In this document: positions 6,419-7,078 of the stretch, piece by piece
Layout of the letters: each line of letters starts with the position of its first letter
How positions within the stretch are numbered: the stretch's first letter is position 1
Assembly: GCA_011042035.1 (NCBI GenBank)
Contig: DQZA01000145.1
Coordinates: 1-7,078, forward strand
DNA: 7,078 bases
Origin: Desulfobacteraceae bacterium
GTDB lineage: Bacteria; Desulfobacterota; DSM-4660; Desulfatiglandales; Desulfatiglandaceae
Direction of reading: 5' to 3'
Translations under genes and position numbers: made by a program
The notes under the pieces: generated by a model
Told to the model about the DNA's origin: nothing
The model's database searches: none
The model's input: only the letters and a program-made list of their open reading frames with translations

Positions 6419-6814
6419 TTAGCGAAATAGGGCCTGATTTATTTCACGGTACTTATCAATAAGCCTTTCTATTTCGTTTGGAGAGAAGGCCCTAGGAATA
6501 TGACCAAGTATGCCGAATCCTTCCGCTCTATCATGTACTTCCTTTTCAGGTGTATCGGTTATCAATATGACATATGTCATCGGCGAGGTTTTGACAAAAT
6601 CCTTTAGGATATCAAAAGACGAACTACCGCCAGGGGGGTCACCTAAAAATGCCAGGTGGATTCTTTGGCTCTTGAGGAGGTCTAGTGCGTCCTTTACGCT
6701 TGATGGAGCTGTTACCAAGGATGCCTGGCCACTCAGATATTCTTGAATCTGTTGTGCTAATTGGCGGTCAGATTCCAATATGAGGATATGTTTTTGTTGT
6801 CCAGTCTGTTCCAT
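6419..6814 (-). CDS. Receiver-like (degenerate response regulator) protein
   Basis: A 131-residue stand-alone domain with the alternating strand and helix pattern of a CheY-type receiver: ILILESDRQLAQQIQEYL at the start, HLAFLGDPPGG in the middle, VILITDTPEKE and then HIPRAFSPNEIERLI near the end. The key sites are altered. The acidic pair that binds Mg is E14-S15-D16. The phosphoacceptor position aligns with G58, with D59 one residue along. T86 is kept, and the conserved Lys appears to be R108. It has no output domain and is of normal length for a single receiver. The start ATG at 6814 has only a weak ribosome site (AGAAATGAAAAA before it). A good promoter lies just upstream, and the adenylate cyclase gene follows on the same strand after 173 bp, so the two may be co-transcribed. 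A role as adaptor or phosphorylation-independent regulator of the cyclase is inference. Confidence 0.75.
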   Translation of the reverse strand: MEQTGQQKHILILESDRQLAQQIQEYLSGQASLVTAPSSVKDALDLLKSQRIHLAFLGDPPGGSSSFDILKDFVKTSPMTYVILITDTPEKEVHDRAEGFGILGHIPRAFSPNEIERLIDKYREINQALFR

Positions 6815-6852
6815 TTTTTCATTTCTGTTTGGCAGGGAGTGTGAACCAGATC

Positions 6853-6881
6853 ATAATAGTCACTCAGTGCGCGGGTTTCAA
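6853..6881 (-). promoter_or_regulatory. Sigma-70-type promoter of the receiver-like gene
   Basis: On the minus strand, TTGAAA (-35, 6881-6876) and TATTAT (-10, 6858-6853) are separated by exactly 17 bases; each matches consensus in five of six positions. Transcription would begin near 6846, leaving a leader of about 30 bases before the ATG at 6814. Confidence 0.6.
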
Positions 6882-6915
6882 GCAGTTTATCAATGAAAAA
6901 GCTATAAATTATTCC

Positions 6916-6941
6916 TTGACAACAAAGGGGCATGCTATAGT
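6916..6941 (+). promoter_or_regulatory. Candidate promoter of tRNA-Pro
   Basis: TGCTATAGT (6933-6941) is an extended -10 motif (TGN plus TATAGT, five of six bases). A perfect TTGACA lies at 6916-6921, but the 14-base spacer is short, so the -35 match may not be used with this -10. It lies about 94 bp upstream of the tRNA on the same strand. Confidence 0.4.
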
Positions 6942-7001
6942 AAATTAGATTTCACAAATTAGTTCTTTACCACTAGTAAGCTTTGGGCTGATAGGTTGAT
7001 C

Positions 7002-7020
7002 CGCAAATCTGGGATTTGCG
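7002..7020. other. Perfect inverted repeat upstream of tRNA-Pro
   Basis: CGCAAAT (7002-7008) and ATTTGCG (7014-7020) make a perfect 7-bp stem with loop CTGGG, 14 bp before the tRNA. It lacks a T tail. It could be a protein-binding site or a structure in the tRNA precursor leader; the sequence alone does not decide. Confidence 0.45.
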
Positions 7021-7034
7021 AATTACTTAACTGC

Positions 7035-7078
7035 CGGGACGTAGCGCAGCCTGGAAGCGCACCTGAATGGGGTTCAGG
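7035..7078 (+). tRNA. tRNA-Pro (anticodon GGG), 3' part off the window
   Basis: CGGGACG is the 5' acceptor strand, followed by T8-A9, a D arm with GCGC/GCGC stem and AGCCTGGAA loop, A26, and an anticodon arm with CCTGA/TCAGG stem. The seven-base loop ATGGGGT puts anticodon GGG at 7069-7071, with T33 before it and G37 after it. The GCGCAGCCTGG D arm is typical of bacterial proline tRNAs. The window ends exactly at position 43, so the variable loop, T arm and 3' acceptor strand are not seen. Confidence 0.93.

Noticed and set aside
6510..6746. Plus-strand frame inside the receiver-like gene
   Set aside because: It is antisense to a recognisable receiver fold and has no motif or ribosome site of its own.

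Overview
The window looks like a piece of chromosome from an anaerobic Desulfobacterota (deltaproteobacterial) sulfate reducer or syntroph. That placement is inferred from gene content: a tandem-module HdrA next to a ferredoxin-extended MvhD, recoding of UGA as selenocysteine, and a signalling-type class III cyclase. No rRNA or other taxonomic marker is present.

Region 1 (1-4062, plus strand) is a tight three-gene run. It starts inside hdrA (heterodisulfide reductase subunit A-like flavin/iron-sulfur protein; the 5' end lies off the window). After 45 bp comes mvhD, then after 17 bp a GNAT-family N-acetyltransferase. In methanogens and many anaerobic bacteria HdrA is the FAD subunit of electron-bifurcating complexes, and MvhD carries electrons to it from a hydrogenase or formate dehydrogenase. 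The key point here is that mvhD is interrupted by an in-frame TGA (2795-2797) exactly where the second cysteine of the family's N-terminal C-x-x-C motif belongs, with a compact hairpin of bacterial SECIS geometry just downstream. It is best read as a selenoprotein of 283 residues with Sec19. A standard gene caller would start it at 2858 and lose the first 39 residues.

Region 2 (4063-4406) is a convergent intergenic stretch with no gene. It holds the first copy of a 96-bp element made of three GC-rich hairpins.

Region 3 (4407-6814, minus strand) holds two signalling genes read from right to left. The first is a 131-aa receiver-like protein with a degenerate phosphorylation site and a good sigma-70-type promoter upstream. 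The second is a soluble class III adenylate cyclase with a roughly 300-residue N-terminal domain that I do not recognise, a long coiled coil and a complete catalytic domain. A second copy of the 96-bp element (92/96 identical, same orientation) lies between them and ends 3-9 bp before the cyclase start, so the cyclase is bracketed by direct repeats.

Region 4 (6815-7078) is a divergent control region leading rightwards into tRNA-Pro(GGG), which the window edge cuts at the last base of the anticodon stem.

The strongest non-routine items are the selenocysteine MvhD with its SECIS candidate, the structured repeats bracketing the cyclase (one of them forming its leader), and the unrecognised sensory domain of the cyclase.
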